Assembly: GCF_011604685.1 (NCBI RefSeq)
Contig: NZ_CP050063.1
Span: forward strand, 3,618,501 to 3,682,500
Origin: Spirosoma aureum
Lineage (GTDB): Bacteria > Bacteroidota > Bacteroidia > Cytophagales > Spirosomataceae
Direction: 5' to 3'
Length of the DNA stretch: 64,000 bases
A program made the translations under genes and the position numbers. Positions 18,683-28,369 of the stretch are shown piece by piece; positions within the stretch are counted from its first letter, which is position 1; each line of letters begins with the position of its first letter. The notes beneath the pieces are model-generated. The model saw nothing but the letters and a program-made list of their open reading frames with translations. It searched no databases and was not told the origin of the DNA.

Positions 18683-20524
18683 TTACCATCCTGGATTTTG
18701 TGGAAAGCCTTCGTACAGCTTTGTATCTTTCAATTGAAAAGGAAGCCAGTTGTGCCGCTTTTCAAAGACCCGGGTAACCACCACCCGCTCCCTTAAATTG
18801 GTGGGTTTTCCGTTCGTGCCCCGATCAAAGTCAATCGCCGTTTTTTGTAGGTATTCTGGATTGCCGGCAATGTTCCACCGGCGCAGATCAAAAAAGCGAT
18901 GACCTTCAAACGCGAACTCAACGGCCCTTTCCCGGATAATTTCTTTCATGAAGGCGTCTTTTGAGCCCGTGTACTTACTGTTCAGATTGGGCAATGTAGC
19001 CCGATTGCGAATGGTGTTGATGGCATCGACAGCTGTTAGCGTCCCCGCTGGTGCTTTGGCCATTGGTGATCCATAGCCATGTAGTACGGCTTCGGCATAC
19101 ATCAGGTATACATCGGCAAGGCGCATCTGCGGATGATAGGACTGAAAATTCCCCCATCGATTATCCCAGGGATTGCAGCCTTTCGGTGTCCATTTTTTAT
19201 AAAAGTAACCGGTTACACTCCCGGCTACATTGCTGCTGGCAGATGTGCCATTCCGATGCATGCCATTATTGGCTAACTGGGCAAACTCATTCTGCTTAGC
19301 CGCTGCTACGGTGGCATTATCTACCAAACGCACACCGTCGTAAATAATGTCGATATAAAATCTCGGGTCACGCCCGGTCCAGGGGTCGTTAGGGTTGTAG
19401 CCTGATTCGGGGTCATCGATAGGCAGGCCATTGGCCATTCCGTAATTTTTAATGAAGTTATGCGTAGGCACTTCAACCCGGTTGTTGCCTGCTCCAAACT
19501 GCACTGGATTGCTGGTGCGGTTGGTAGTAAACCGGACATAACTCGGAATGTAAACGGTCTGGTTCATGATTACTTCGGTACCACCCGGCCGATCCCGGTT
19601 ACTAGGCGACCAGACCCAGAAATTATCCGTCCAGGTGGCCCACGTTTGCAGCCGGTATACACCGGTTTCCGCGCAGAGTTTAATCACTTCGGCAAACACA
19701 TCAGCGGCCTGTTTGCTCAATTCTGTATCGTAGGCATTCTGTCCGGTCGACGATTCGTTCATCATGGGGCTGGCGGCATATAGCAGGTTTTTACCCAGCA
19801 TCGACAGCGCATGAATTTTCGTAATCCGCTGCGCATTATTGCCCAATGTAGCACTCCCCATGGTGGTTCCATCCCATTTCAGCGGCAGTAATTCGGCGGC
19901 ATCCTTAAAATCTTTAGCTGCTTTCAGTGCTGCTTCCAGGTATGTAAGCCGGGCTAGGGTGAGAGGTTCCGACGAACTCTGTACGTCATCAACATAGGGA
20001 AGCCCACCGTAATAGCGCATTAATTCAAAATGAAAAAAGGCCCGAAAAAACAGGCACTGGCCTTTGATGGCGTTTTTTTCTTCCTGGCTGGCAGCCGTCA
20101 GCAAGTCCAGATTACTTAAACCGAGGTTCGCTTTTCGGATGGCGTACCAGGCAAACGGCCAGACTCGCATTCCGGTAAGATTGGAATAGTAGTTAAAATT
20201 GGGGCTGGCACCGTATAGAAACGTCGTCTGGTTCCAGTAGTTGCCATCGTCCCAGGGCAACGGAACATTAGACAACACTTCGTCGGAAGCACTGAAATTA
20301 TAATATTGATTTCCGCCCAGTACTTTATGAATGTCGACCACACTATTGTACATCTCCTCCACAAACCCCTGAAAGCTGACAAAACTTCCAAATACATCTT
20401 TATCGGTTATGGTTGCCTCAGGTGATCGGTCAAGGTAACTCTCACAGCCACTGAAGATAAACCCTATGAACACGACACAACTTGTCAGCCAACGGCTGAG
20501 TGTGTACAGTTTATTTCTGATCAT
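18683..20524 (-). CDS. SusD/RagB-family nutrient-binding lipoprotein
   Basis: Lipoprotein of 613 residues, signal ending FIGFIFSGCESYLDRSP (Cys27). Contains GQCLFFRAFFHFELMRYYGG, LADVYLMYAEAVLHGYG and RERAVEFAFEGHRFFDLRRW, the hallmark SusD helices and C-terminal motif. It starts 10 bp after the stop of the large SusC gene and is its lid partner. It differs strongly from the second SusD in the locus, so the pairs probably take up different parts of the substrate. Confidence 0.95.
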   Translation of the reverse strand: MIRNKLYTLSRWLTSCVVFIGFIFSGCESYLDRSPEATITDKDVFGSFVSFQGFVEEMYNSVVDIHKVLGGNQYYNFSASDEVLSNVPLPWDDGNYWNQTTFLYGASPNFNYYSNLTGMRVWPFAWYAIRKANLGLSNLDLLTAASQEEKNAIKGQCLFFRAFFHFELMRYYGGLPYVDDVQSSSEPLTLARLTYLEAALKAAKDFKDAAELLPLKWDGTTMGSATLGNNAQRITKIHALSMLGKNLLYAASPMMNESSTGQNAYDTELSKQAADVFAEVIKLCAETGVYRLQTWATWTDNFWVWSPSNRDRPGGTEVIMNQTVYIPSYVRFTTNRTSNPVQFGAGNNRVEVPTHNFIKNYGMANGLPIDDPESGYNPNDPWTGRDPRFYIDIIYDGVRLVDNATVAAAKQNEFAQLANNGMHRNGTSASSNVAGSVTGYFYKKWTPKGCNPWDNRWGNFQSYHPQMRLADVYLMYAEAVLHGYGSPMAKAPAGTLTAVDAINTIRNRATLPNLNSKYTGSKDAFMKEIIRERAVEFAFEGHRFFDLRRWNIAGNPEYLQKTAIDFDRGTNGKPTNLRERVVVTRVFEKRHNWLPFQLKDTKLYEGFPQNPGW

Positions 20525-20534
20525 GACCTATTGG

Positions 20535-23500
20535 TTAAAAAGTTAAGTCGATACCGAAATTTATTCGCCGTGGAGTAGGGTAAGCACCCGCATTGGCAGC
20601 ACCACCCGAAGCCGCCGACTCCCGGTCGTCGGGAAGATTCGACCAGAAGAGCAGGTTGTTGCCATTGACAAACAACCGGAGCGAACCAAGCCCCAGGCGG
20701 CTTGCAACCGTCTTCGGGAAACTGTAGGCAACCTCGGCCGTGCGTAGCCGAACAAACGATCCATCGTAGATAAAATAGTTGCCAATAAACTGGCCCGGCG
20801 ACTTCCATCGGGGAAGAAAGGACGTAGCATCCGGGTTATCTTTTGACCAGTAATCCCTTACGTGCGAAAAAAGTACGTTCTGATACAGGTAGAAGTTGTC
20901 CAGCGGGATATACCTTGACACATTGTTGACGGCAAAAAATTGCACCATGACGGAGAATCCTTTGTAACTGGCACCGATGGATGCGTTGTAATTATTCTGC
21001 GGTACGTCGGAATGGCCAAAGGGCACCGCATCATCATTGCTGGTAATTACACCATCGGCATTGTAATCCAGCGTATTATAGTAGCCGGGCAACTTGGACA
21101 GGTCGTTGGTTTGCTGCGGAACACTGGAAAATACTTCATCCCAGTTGTTGTAAAAACCGGTATTCACTAAGCTTCGGGTTTGTCCGATCTGGTAGCCAGC
21201 CTGTTTCTGATAGGCAACCTGTAAGGCCGGATCATCCCGATTTATTATGCTATTCTGGGTGTGTGTGTGGGAGAAATTTCCCCAAAGGTTTAGACCGGTG
21301 GGAAACCGCTTATTTACCTTTAGCTCCAGTTCATACCCTTTTGATTTTACCTGGCCCCCATTGGCCGAAGGCGGTGTTGCTCCGAAATAGGGGGCAATCG
21401 CCCGGGATGTTCCCGTAATGATAATATCTGTCCTGTTTTCCGTAAAATAGTCAACGTTTAGCTGGATCAGGTCATTGAAAAGGCCCAATTCAGCGCCATA
21501 ATTGTTTTTTTTGGCTTTTTCCCAATGAATATCCGGGTTCCCGACAATCGATTCCTTATACCAGATATAAGGACTTTTTTCGTTCGGGTTTGCATTCAGT
21601 AGGCTGGAGTTGCCGTAAGTATACTGCGACTGATAGGCCCATCTGGCCCCACCGGCATCGTCGCCTACGGTTCCGGCACTGTAGCGGAATTTCAAGTGAT
21701 TGATCCAGGAGACTTTAAAAAACTTTTCATTCGTAACATTCCAACCAAATGCGTAAGAGGGGAAAAAGTCAAATCGATAGCCGGGACCGAACTTTTCAGA
21801 TCCGTTGTAAGCACCATTAAATTCAAATAAATACCGGGAATCATAATCGTAGGTCGTTCGAAAAACCCAGTCTTCGCGGTAACTTGGAAACATACTCCCC
21901 TGCGCGAACTGTTCGCGTTTGAATAAACCCATCGCTCCCACATTGTGTTTATCGAATGAACGCGTATAATTCGACTGCAACTGATACATCAGTCGGCGCC
22001 GGATGGGCAGGTAGCCTGTAAAGGTTGAGGATACTTCTTCCGGGTTAATTGTCCACTGGCTCGGCACCCAGTCAAACGCATTGGCAGCAATAACCGGTGT
22101 TGTTTCTGTGTACTGGCTGGGGTCTTGTCCTTCACCGGTGTACCGGTCAGGATAAACAATTTTTCCGAGCAGATTGCCTTCAGGGCGCACGTGGTTCTGA
22201 TCCGTAATGCCGCCAACGGTTTGCAGGCTATTATCATAGAACAACAAACCCGTTATACTGAGCCCTTTCGTAATAAAGTCCAGTTTCTGTTCGAGCGCAA
22301 AATCAGTATTTAACGTTACTTCACGACGCTGCCAGACTCCGGTATTATAAATTAACGCAACCGGGTTTTGAAGTGCCTCCGGCGGCAGTGAATAATTCTG
22401 CCCCCAACTTCCATCCGCATATTGCGGCAAAATGACATCTGGCGGAAACCGATACGCTGCAGCCCAGGCAAGTGGGTTAGTGCCCGACGAACCACTTGCG
22501 AACGAGTAGTTGGTATTTTTCTGGCTGTAATAACCGGCCAGATTCATTTTTAGGGTCGTTGTTCCGGTAACCCGAAAGTCCAGGTTGCTTCGAAAGTTAA
22601 ACCGGTTGAAACTATAGCTTGGATCGTAGTTTTTGTAATTCTCGTATTTCTTGAACATGTCGCTCTCGTGCAGATACGCCAGCGATCCAAAATATTTGAC
22701 AAATTTGGTCCCGCCCGTTACGTTCAGATTCGCTTTGTGCGACCAGGATACATCCTTGAACATGGCTTCCTTCCAGTCGACATTGGGATAGAGTATGGAG
22801 TTAATATCGCTTTGCGGCTTCCGGTAACGTAGTGCCACTTCATACGGTACATAGTCGCCCCACGAAACTGGGTTGATAGGGCCTTCACGCTCAATCATTT
22901 CGTTTCGGAGCATGATCGCTTCGTAGGAGTCCAGTTTTTCGGGCAGCCGCGAAACCGATAAGGCCGTTGTATTATACGAGACGGCAAGCTGGGGTTTAGA
23001 ATCCGACCCCCGCTTGGTGGTAATCAGAATGACACCATTGGCCCCCTTTACTCCAAAAACCGCTGTGGCTGAGGCATCCTTTAGAACTGAAATCGTGGCG
23101 ACCTCATTCACGTCGATGTTCTCCATGTTTCGCTCAACTCCATCTACCATGATGAGTGGCTGGCCCCCGTTCCAGGTATTGCGGCCACGGATGAAAATCG
23201 ACGTAGCGCTTTCTCCACTGGCGGTTCCGCCCGGCTCTCCGCTGGCTGTAATCGTTGTCAGACCCGGCAGGTTTCCGGTCAACGTCTGTTTGAGGTCAGT
23301 TACGTTGCCCACTCTTTTTAGCTCCTCAGTCGACGTCTGTACAATAGAGCCCACCACGCTCTGCTTTTTTTGCGTACCAAAACCTACTACTACCACTTCA
23401 TCGAGGGTCTTATCGTCACCTTTCAGTACCACATCAATTCTTGTCCGGCTTCCTATGGTAATTTCCTGGGGTAAAAAACCTACGTAGGAAAAAATAAGAA

Positions 23501-24089
23501 TCGTTTCTTTGGCTGGTATGCTAAGCGAAAACTTTCCCTGGGTATCGGTGGTCGTACCTCGTTGAGTTCCTTTGATCAGAACGCTTACGCCAGGCAGTTT
23601 TTCGCCTTTCTCGTCGGTAACCGTTCCCGTAATCGGAATGTCAGCCGTAGCGCCCGCGCCCAAGTTAAGTTCCGTTGCCGACGAGTTTGGTTCGACTTCA
23701 TTGGACGATAGCACAATCTGCTTGTCAATGATCCGGTATTTTATGCTGATCGGTGTAAGCAGCCGCTTAAGCACATCCGCTAATTTGTCGTTCCGATAAT
23801 TTACCGAAACGACAGGCTGTTCGGGCAGCAATTTGGTCCGGTACGTAAACGTGATGTCAAGCTGTTTCCCAATCTGGGATAGAACTTCTGCCATACTCCG
23901 ATTCTCCATTTTAAGAGTAATCTTCTTACTCAGTAAGTCCTGTGTACCTGGTTTACGGGCCAGGGTAAAATTTGTAAAAACGAGTACTGTAACCATCGGT
24001 ATCAGTAGGCGTCTCAGCAGGATTCGGAAGTTTAGGAAATCACAAGCTTTTCTCATTAATTTAATCATTCTTGATTTTAGCAAAGGCAA
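20535..24089 (-). CDS. SusC/RagA TonB-linked outer membrane transporter with STN signalling domain
   Basis: Importer of 1184 residues. The N-terminal STN/secretin-like domain (about residues 60-120, MAEVLSQIGKQLDITFTY) is typical of transporters that signal to FecR anti-sigma factors. Next come a carboxypeptidase-D-like domain (KLPGVSVLIKGTQRGTTTD), a region with EVVVVGFGTQKKQSVVGSI, a plug with FIRGRNTWNGGQPLIMVDG, and a barrel ending RRINFGIDLTF. The divergent-domain logic and the FecR and sigma genes directly upstream indicate trans-envelope signalling: ligand-loaded SusC contacts FecR, which frees the sigma factor. It is the first structural gene of the operon. Confidence 0.96.
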   Translation of the reverse strand: MPLLKSRMIKLMRKACDFLNFRILLRRLLIPMVTVLVFTNFTLARKPGTQDLLSKKITLKMENRSMAEVLSQIGKQLDITFTYRTKLLPEQPVVSVNYRNDKLADVLKRLLTPISIKYRIIDKQIVLSSNEVEPNSSATELNLGAGATADIPITGTVTDEKGEKLPGVSVLIKGTQRGTTTDTQGKFSLSIPAKETILIFSYVGFLPQEITIGSRTRIDVVLKGDDKTLDEVVVVGFGTQKKQSVVGSIVQTSTEELKRVGNVTDLKQTLTGNLPGLTTITASGEPGGTASGESATSIFIRGRNTWNGGQPLIMVDGVERNMENIDVNEVATISVLKDASATAVFGVKGANGVILITTKRGSDSKPQLAVSYNTTALSVSRLPEKLDSYEAIMLRNEMIEREGPINPVSWGDYVPYEVALRYRKPQSDINSILYPNVDWKEAMFKDVSWSHKANLNVTGGTKFVKYFGSLAYLHESDMFKKYENYKNYDPSYSFNRFNFRSNLDFRVTGTTTLKMNLAGYYSQKNTNYSFASGSSGTNPLAWAAAYRFPPDVILPQYADGSWGQNYSLPPEALQNPVALIYNTGVWQRREVTLNTDFALEQKLDFITKGLSITGLLFYDNSLQTVGGITDQNHVRPEGNLLGKIVYPDRYTGEGQDPSQYTETTPVIAANAFDWVPSQWTINPEEVSSTFTGYLPIRRRLMYQLQSNYTRSFDKHNVGAMGLFKREQFAQGSMFPSYREDWVFRTTYDYDSRYLFEFNGAYNGSEKFGPGYRFDFFPSYAFGWNVTNEKFFKVSWINHLKFRYSAGTVGDDAGGARWAYQSQYTYGNSSLLNANPNEKSPYIWYKESIVGNPDIHWEKAKKNNYGAELGLFNDLIQLNVDYFTENRTDIIITGTSRAIAPYFGATPPSANGGQVKSKGYELELKVNKRFPTGLNLWGNFSHTHTQNSIINRDDPALQVAYQKQAGYQIGQTRSLVNTGFYNNWDEVFSSVPQQTNDLSKLPGYYNTLDYNADGVITSNDDAVPFGHSDVPQNNYNASIGASYKGFSVMVQFFAVNNVSRYIPLDNFYLYQNVLFSHVRDYWSKDNPDATSFLPRWKSPGQFIGNYFIYDGSFVRLRTAEVAYSFPKTVASRLGLGSLRLFVNGNNLLFWSNLPDDRESAASGGAANAGAYPTPRRINFGIDLTF

Positions 24090-24217
24090 TAACTTCCCTG
24101 TATCCGTCTAACGGATATGGATATACGTCTATAAGCTGGGGAGGGAAAAGTCTTGGTGCTACGACCGTCGGGCTTTTAGTTAGCAGGATAGTTTATATCA
24201 TAAGCGCTCGTGTTTTT

Positions 24218-25303
24218 TTACATACATCGTTTAGCGTCTACTACGATTCGGGTGCCTTCTATTTTATACGTGGCGCCAATCGCTTCGCACAATACGTCCA
24301 GTCGTTGAAACAGAGACTCATTCATGAACGAGGTTGTCAGCCGGCAGTCTATGAGCAGGTTTCTGTCGAACTGGATCTCTATGCCATATGACTTTTCAAG
24401 GATATCGAATAATTCAGCAACGGGTTTATTATTAAATGTCGACGGCTGAAGTTCACTTTCCGGCAGTACAGGTAAGGGATCGTCGACGAGCGTCCGGCTT
24501 AGCCTATCCGAATCAGTTTGATAGCTGGCCTGTTGGTTAGGCAACAAAATCATTCCTGCCAATGGGCCTGCTGAAGCCTCTTTTATCTTCTCATATACAA
24601 ACACCTTACCTGTTTTTACCATCACAGACACCTGTTTTCCTGCTGTGTTGGTTTTTATCCAGAAGGTTGTCCCTAATACTTTGGTAATTAATTCATTCGT
24701 ATAGACAACGAACGGTTTCTTTGGATTACGGGTAACCTCAAAGAACGCTTCTCCGGTGAGGTAAACCTCACGAGTTGATGAATTAATGAACTTGGTTTTA
24801 TACTGAATCTTACCCCCCCGTGATAGGGTTATGCGGCTATTATCGGGCAGTTTTATGATCATTGAGTCAATTGCCTCATTCGAAACCTGGGTTAAATCAC
24901 CCGATAGCACACCATAAGCTTCACGGCTGATTGATCCCTGATTTGTTTGTTCATGCCGTATTTGCCACAGGGTTACGCCCCCAACTACTAAGACTATGGC
25001 CGCTGCGATTCTGACCCACGCCCGCTGCCAGAGCGGAATAACGATAACGGGCTGGTTTATGGAAAGCTGAAGATTTTGCCAGATCTCGTCCACATCCTGT
25101 TCGGTAACATCAGTATACGTAGATGTGCTTAGTTTCAGTACGATTTGCCTGGCCTGGTTAACCGTTTTCTGCTGAAAAGGGTACGTTTCCAGAAGAGAAG
25201 ACCAAAAGAAATCATTTGCGGAGTCAGGGTATTTTACCCACCGAATAAATTCTCCGTCCTGAACGAAGTCGTCTAGATCGTATGTAGCGTATTTCTCAAA
25301 CAT
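24218..25303 (-). CDS. FecR-family anti-sigma factor
   Basis: Start placed at the ATG at 25303 (MFEKYATYDLDDFVQDGEFIRWV), which fits the usual beginning of Bacteroidota FecR proteins; an ATG at 25354 would add 17 atypical residues. A membrane helix lies after the cytoplasmic domain (RIAAAIVLVVGGVTLWQI). The periplasmic FecR domain has LPDNSRITLSRGGKIQYKTK, VYLTGEAFFEVTRNPKKPF and VLGTTFWIKT. A C-terminal DUF4974-like domain follows (KPVAELFDILEKSYGIEIQF). It should hold the adjacent ECF sigma factor inactive until the STN domain of SusC signals. It lies between the sigma and SusC genes. Confidence 0.93.
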   Translation of the reverse strand: MFEKYATYDLDDFVQDGEFIRWVKYPDSANDFFWSSLLETYPFQQKTVNQARQIVLKLSTSTYTDVTEQDVDEIWQNLQLSINQPVIVIPLWQRAWVRIAAAIVLVVGGVTLWQIRHEQTNQGSISREAYGVLSGDLTQVSNEAIDSMIIKLPDNSRITLSRGGKIQYKTKFINSSTREVYLTGEAFFEVTRNPKKPFVVYTNELITKVLGTTFWIKTNTAGKQVSVMVKTGKVFVYEKIKEASAGPLAGMILLPNQQASYQTDSDRLSRTLVDDPLPVLPESELQPSTFNNKPVAELFDILEKSYGIEIQFDRNLLIDCRLTTSFMNESLFQRLDVLCEAIGATYKIEGTRIVVDAKRCM

Positions 25304-25372
25304 ATAGCATGGGAACCAAACATCTAAATGGTGCATTTGGACGTTTGTACTCAAAATGGCCTAAAAATATTT

Positions 25373-25969
25373 TTAAATTTTGTTGATATGGTTAAATATC
25401 AAGAGCAAGAGCCAGCCAGCGAATTCAACAAATTCCTTTAACTGGGAAATCGATCTGTAAATGAGATTTCGTACCGACTGGTTACTGATCTGCATAACCG
25501 AGGCTATTTCGTCGAGGGAGAAATCGTGGAAATAGCGCAATTGAATTACTTCCTGCTGGCGTTTTGAAAGCCGATTGATGGCTTTTCGGAGTGCATTGAT
25601 CTGCCCCTCAAAACCTTCCTGCTCAATAATAGTGTGCTCTAGTGGTAAGTCGCTAAAAACCTTGTCCAGAATTTGTTCAACATCAGGCCCGGCAACCGGA
25701 GAGGCTTCCCTGCTGTTGTGAACAATTCGGTTACGTAACGATCGGTAGAGATAGAAGCGAATGTTATCCGTGTCGGAAAGAGTTTCGCGGTGGAGCCATA
25801 AATGAAGGAACACATCGTGAATACTGTCTTTAACGAGTTGCTGGTTGCTGGAAACCCGGTAACCATATCGTAGCAGATCTTTTATAGTTCGGTTATAGAT
25901 AGAGGTAAATACCGTCCTATCTCCTTTCCGAAAAGATGCCCATAGTTCGTTATCAGATAATGATTGCAC
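25373..25969 (-). CDS. ECF RNA polymerase sigma factor (Bacteroidota FecI-like)
   Basis: Protein of 198 residues. Region 2 is seen as DRTVFTSIYNRTIKDLLRYGYRV then VKDSIHDVFLHLWLHRE. Region 4 has LSKRQQEVIQLRYFHDFSLDEIASVMQISNQSVRNLIYRSISQLK, the helix-turn-helix that reads the -35 element. A hydrophobic C-terminal tail (AGWLLLLIFNHINKI) is common in this Bacteroidota group. It is followed by the FecR gene with about 70 bp between and should direct transcription of the SusCD operon. Confidence 0.94.
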   Translation of the reverse strand: MQSLSDNELWASFRKGDRTVFTSIYNRTIKDLLRYGYRVSSNQQLVKDSIHDVFLHLWLHRETLSDTDNIRFYLYRSLRNRIVHNSREASPVAGPDVEQILDKVFSDLPLEHTIIEQEGFEGQINALRKAINRLSKRQQEVIQLRYFHDFSLDEIASVMQISNQSVRNLIYRSISQLKEFVEFAGWLLLLIFNHINKI

Positions 25970-26143
25970 GGGACGTTATTTTTAGAGCAAACCAATAGGG
26001 GCTTTCAAAGGCAACTGAAAATTTTCTGCCAATTTCTTTACCAAAAGAAATTGGCTTATAAATCTTACTTACTGATGGCACGCAAATCTTTCCGGGATTG
26101 ACGGCTTACTGATTAAATTTAACGTGAACTATGAGATTGTTTT

Positions 26144-26312
26144 CTAAGCTGCTAATGCCCACTGTGATTCACCAGCCATTAGTAGGCGATCACTCAAATC
26201 GATTATAGCCACTGGTTTACGCTCGTAGAAGGAGTAGGCGATCAGGCTTGCGCAGATGTTCACAAACGCATTGGTCGCAGGCCGATGGCGGGTGTGTTCT
26301 AAATTACAGACC
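26144..26312 (-). pseudogene. C-terminal fragment of a transposase
   Basis: About 55 codons are readable on the minus strand: NLEHTRHRPATNAFVN, ICASLIAYSFYERKP, ending at a TAG at 26144-26146. The EHTRHR...N..V...LIAY pattern resembles the end of transposases found in Bacteroidota IS elements (IS982-like, from memory). Stops lie just upstream in the frame, so only the tail remains. A GC-rich block near 26274-26291 lies in the same stretch. Confidence 0.45.
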
Positions 26313-26387
26313 ACTTTAAGCAATTACTATAAAGGCATCTTAGAACTTACCGGCAGTCAGCGGGTAATCGTTTATAATTCGATTAAT

Positions 26388-27337
26388 TAATCTAAGTTGC
26401 ATGAAAGCTGGTTAATACGAACACACAAAAGACATAACCAAGAGCAGGCCTACCTTTGAGGTGCGAAAACATGGATAACCCCCTCTGGCTATGCCCGAAA
26501 AAGTGATTGCAATTTACTGCTTCCTAGATGATTTTTTTGTAGAAACTCGCCATCCTGGCTCGATTAAACCACAAGCTAAACCCAAAGTGAGTGACGCCAT
26601 CATCTTGACGACCGCTATCATATCGGCCCGCTTCTTTGGCGGCAATCAAGCCTCGGCCATGCTCTACAGGGCTGACAAGCAAGGGGATATCATGCTCGAA
26701 AAATCGACCTTTAATTGACGATTGCACCGACTGGCCGCTACCCTGAGTGCCTTGTTTTATTAGCTGGCTGATTTCTTCAAAACACTTAATCTGACCAGTC
26801 AATACCTGATCGATTCGTTTCCGGTGTCGATCTGTGCCAACATTCGTATCAGCTGTTCGCGGCTGGTTAAAGGCGAAGAGTACCGGGGCAAAATTGCGTT
26901 TAAACGGCGTTTTTTCTTTGGGTTTCGCCTACAGGTCGTGGCTACCAGTGAGAAGCAACCGGTGCAGTTTTTTAGTCTGCCCGGCTCGTATGCCGACGTA
27001 ACAGCACTTCAACTGATGCATTTGCACTTGCCACTGGGTAGCCAGGTCTTTGGCGATTCGGCTTATACGGATTACGAACAGGAAGAGCTTGACGCTCGTT
27101 GCGAACAGATCTATTTGCAGATTCAACGAACGAGTAATAGTCGTCGGGCTGATCCAAGTTGGGTGGCGGCTTACAAGAAAACGCTTCGTCAGCCTATCGA
27201 GCAGGCCATTGGCCAAGTCAAACTGCGGTTTCCTCAAACGATTCATGCCGTTACTGAATCGGGTTTTCTGATTAAGATCGTCTTGTTTCTCTTGGCCTAT
27301 GCCCTCGAAACAAGTTTATGACATACAACTTAGATTA
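26388..27337. mobile_element. Degenerate IS982-family element
   Basis: Imperfect 16-bp terminal inverted repeats, TAATCTAAGTTGCATG at 26388-26403 and its inverse with one mismatch at 27322-27337, bracket about 950 bp, the normal IS982 size. The transposase inside is broken. No convincing target duplication is visible. Confidence 0.75.
26491..27321 (+). pseudogene. IS982-family transposase with two nonsense codons
   Basis: One 277-codon frame stopped at TGA 26716-26718 and TAG 26761-26763 without frameshift. Readable parts are VIAIYCFLDDFF, then FPVSICANIRISCSRLVKG, YRGKIAFKRRFFFGFRLQVV, FSLPGSYADVTAL, VFGDSAYTDYEQEE and the end IHAVTESGFLIKIVLFLLAYAL. This order fits the DDE transposase of IS982: the D of VFGDSAY, and a late QIEQ-type Glu in RQPIEQAIGQVK. 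Both stops are single substitutions, so the copy died by point mutation, unlike the IS3 copies at 57-61 kb. Confidence 0.8.
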
Positions 27338-27350
27338 GTTAGGTGAATTT

Positions 27351-27382
27351 TCTTCGTCTCAGTTTGGAGCGTTTCTTGAGAA
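27351..27382 (+). repeat. CTCA-N15-TGAG motif, copy a
   Basis: Sequence TCTTCGTCTCAGTTTGGAGC continuing GTTTCTTGAGAA, 13 bp from the right end of the IS982 element. See copies at 38554-38585 and 39644-39675. Confidence 0.5.
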
Positions 27383-27519
27383 TATAAAAACTACAGTCGT
27401 AACTTACTTTTAAACTCAATCAAGTGTCAACTGAAATAGGGAGCCTATATATGCACAACATGCCAAATAAGAATAAATAATCGACTTGACGGCTTCCGGA
27501 TAATAACCGTTAACAGCCA

Positions 27520-28036
27520 TCAGCTGGCCATTGAGCTATTGCTTGAACACGGCGACTTTGTTCTTGCTGACTAGAATATCCTCCAGCGATTGGGGGACAA
27601 TGGTAATTTTTAACTGATTCTAACCATACTAAAAGATCCTGTCAATAGCCCGGATGGCGATCAGGAACTGGCGATTCGACCGAAAAAAATGGTCCGCATC
27701 CAATCCCTTCTGTAACTCATCCAGGCTTACGGGACTGGTGTACACCCTGGCATCCTGACAGTAGATGTAGGTCAGCGAATGTGCTGTATAAAAGTAGGCG
27801 ATTTGATCGGTAGCAATCATGACTAACTCGACTTTCCAATAAATGAGAATCAGACGTCGGGGACTCGCTTCATCAGCCGGGAAAGCTGGATCGTCCATAG
27901 TCGGTATGGGCTTCTCGTTTCCCACTTTTGTTTGATAGAGAACCAGGTGGAGATTTGGCTGCCACAGACCATCTGATTCCGTAGCCAATTGACCGCGTCC
28001 CGGCGGGGAACCGCACGGTGGCCACCTATTTATCAT
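27520..28036 (-). pseudogene. LytTR-domain regulator, C-terminal part with three amber stops
   Basis: The readable part holds a LytTR DNA-binding domain: LILIYWKVELVMIATDQIAYFYTAHS, SLDELQKGLDADHFFRSNRQFLI, then AIDRIF. In-frame TAG codons occur at 27629-27631, 27620-27622 and 27536-27538. Between and after them the homology continues (NQLKITIVPQSLEDILVSKNKVAVFKQ, then LNG). A receiver domain expected in LytTR response regulators is absent. The odd N-terminus coincides with a GC-rich block at 27992-28026. All three stops could be single transitions (CAG or TGG to TAG) or similar. Confidence 0.7.
27992..28026. repeat. GC-rich block similar to the IS3 micro-insertions
   Basis: Contains TCCCGGCGGGGAACCGC (27998-28014), close to the segment at 58856-58872 in the rightward IS3 copy, then CGGTGGCCACC, related to the insert at 60983-60996. 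It lies where the LytTR homology is lost. Confidence 0.4.
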
Positions 28037-28369
28037 CGGGGAAATGAAGGTAACTGGCTGATGAAAAGAAAAATAAAGTGGTCAGTCTATGCCGAAATCA
28101 CCTGATCTACCGCTAGCGGAATCAGGTGGTCAATTAGTCCGAAATCACCACTGGTAAAGCATTTTTTTTCGGAATATTGGCAACAACCCGACTACACACA
28201 AAGGGATATAACTTTGGCAAATACGTTAAAAGTTTATATATTTGAATATAATAATATTAATACATCATCAACGGCGATTAAAAAGCTTCCAATCAGTGGC
28301 TTCGTTAGCAGCTGATGATATATGTTTAGGGGGTAAGTAAGAGAGGGCTGGTCGTCAATTGATACGCAT
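28037..28369. other. Gene-free stretch with promoter of DUF983 gene
   Basis: No gene seen. The right part carries a Bacteroidota-type promoter and an AT-rich dyad described separately. The transcribed leader to the DUF983 start would be about 120 nt. Confidence 0.5.
28214..28258 (+). promoter_or_regulatory. Bacteroidota promoter and putative ArsR operator before DUF983 gene
   Basis: TTG at 28214-28216, 20 nt spacer, then TATATTTG at 28237-28244, matching the Bacteroidota -33/-7 consensus (TTG / TAnnTTTG). Directly after it lies the dyad AATAT-AATA-ATATT at 28245-28258. The layout and sequence nearly repeat those in front of the ArsR gene at 29020-29061. Confidence 0.55.
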
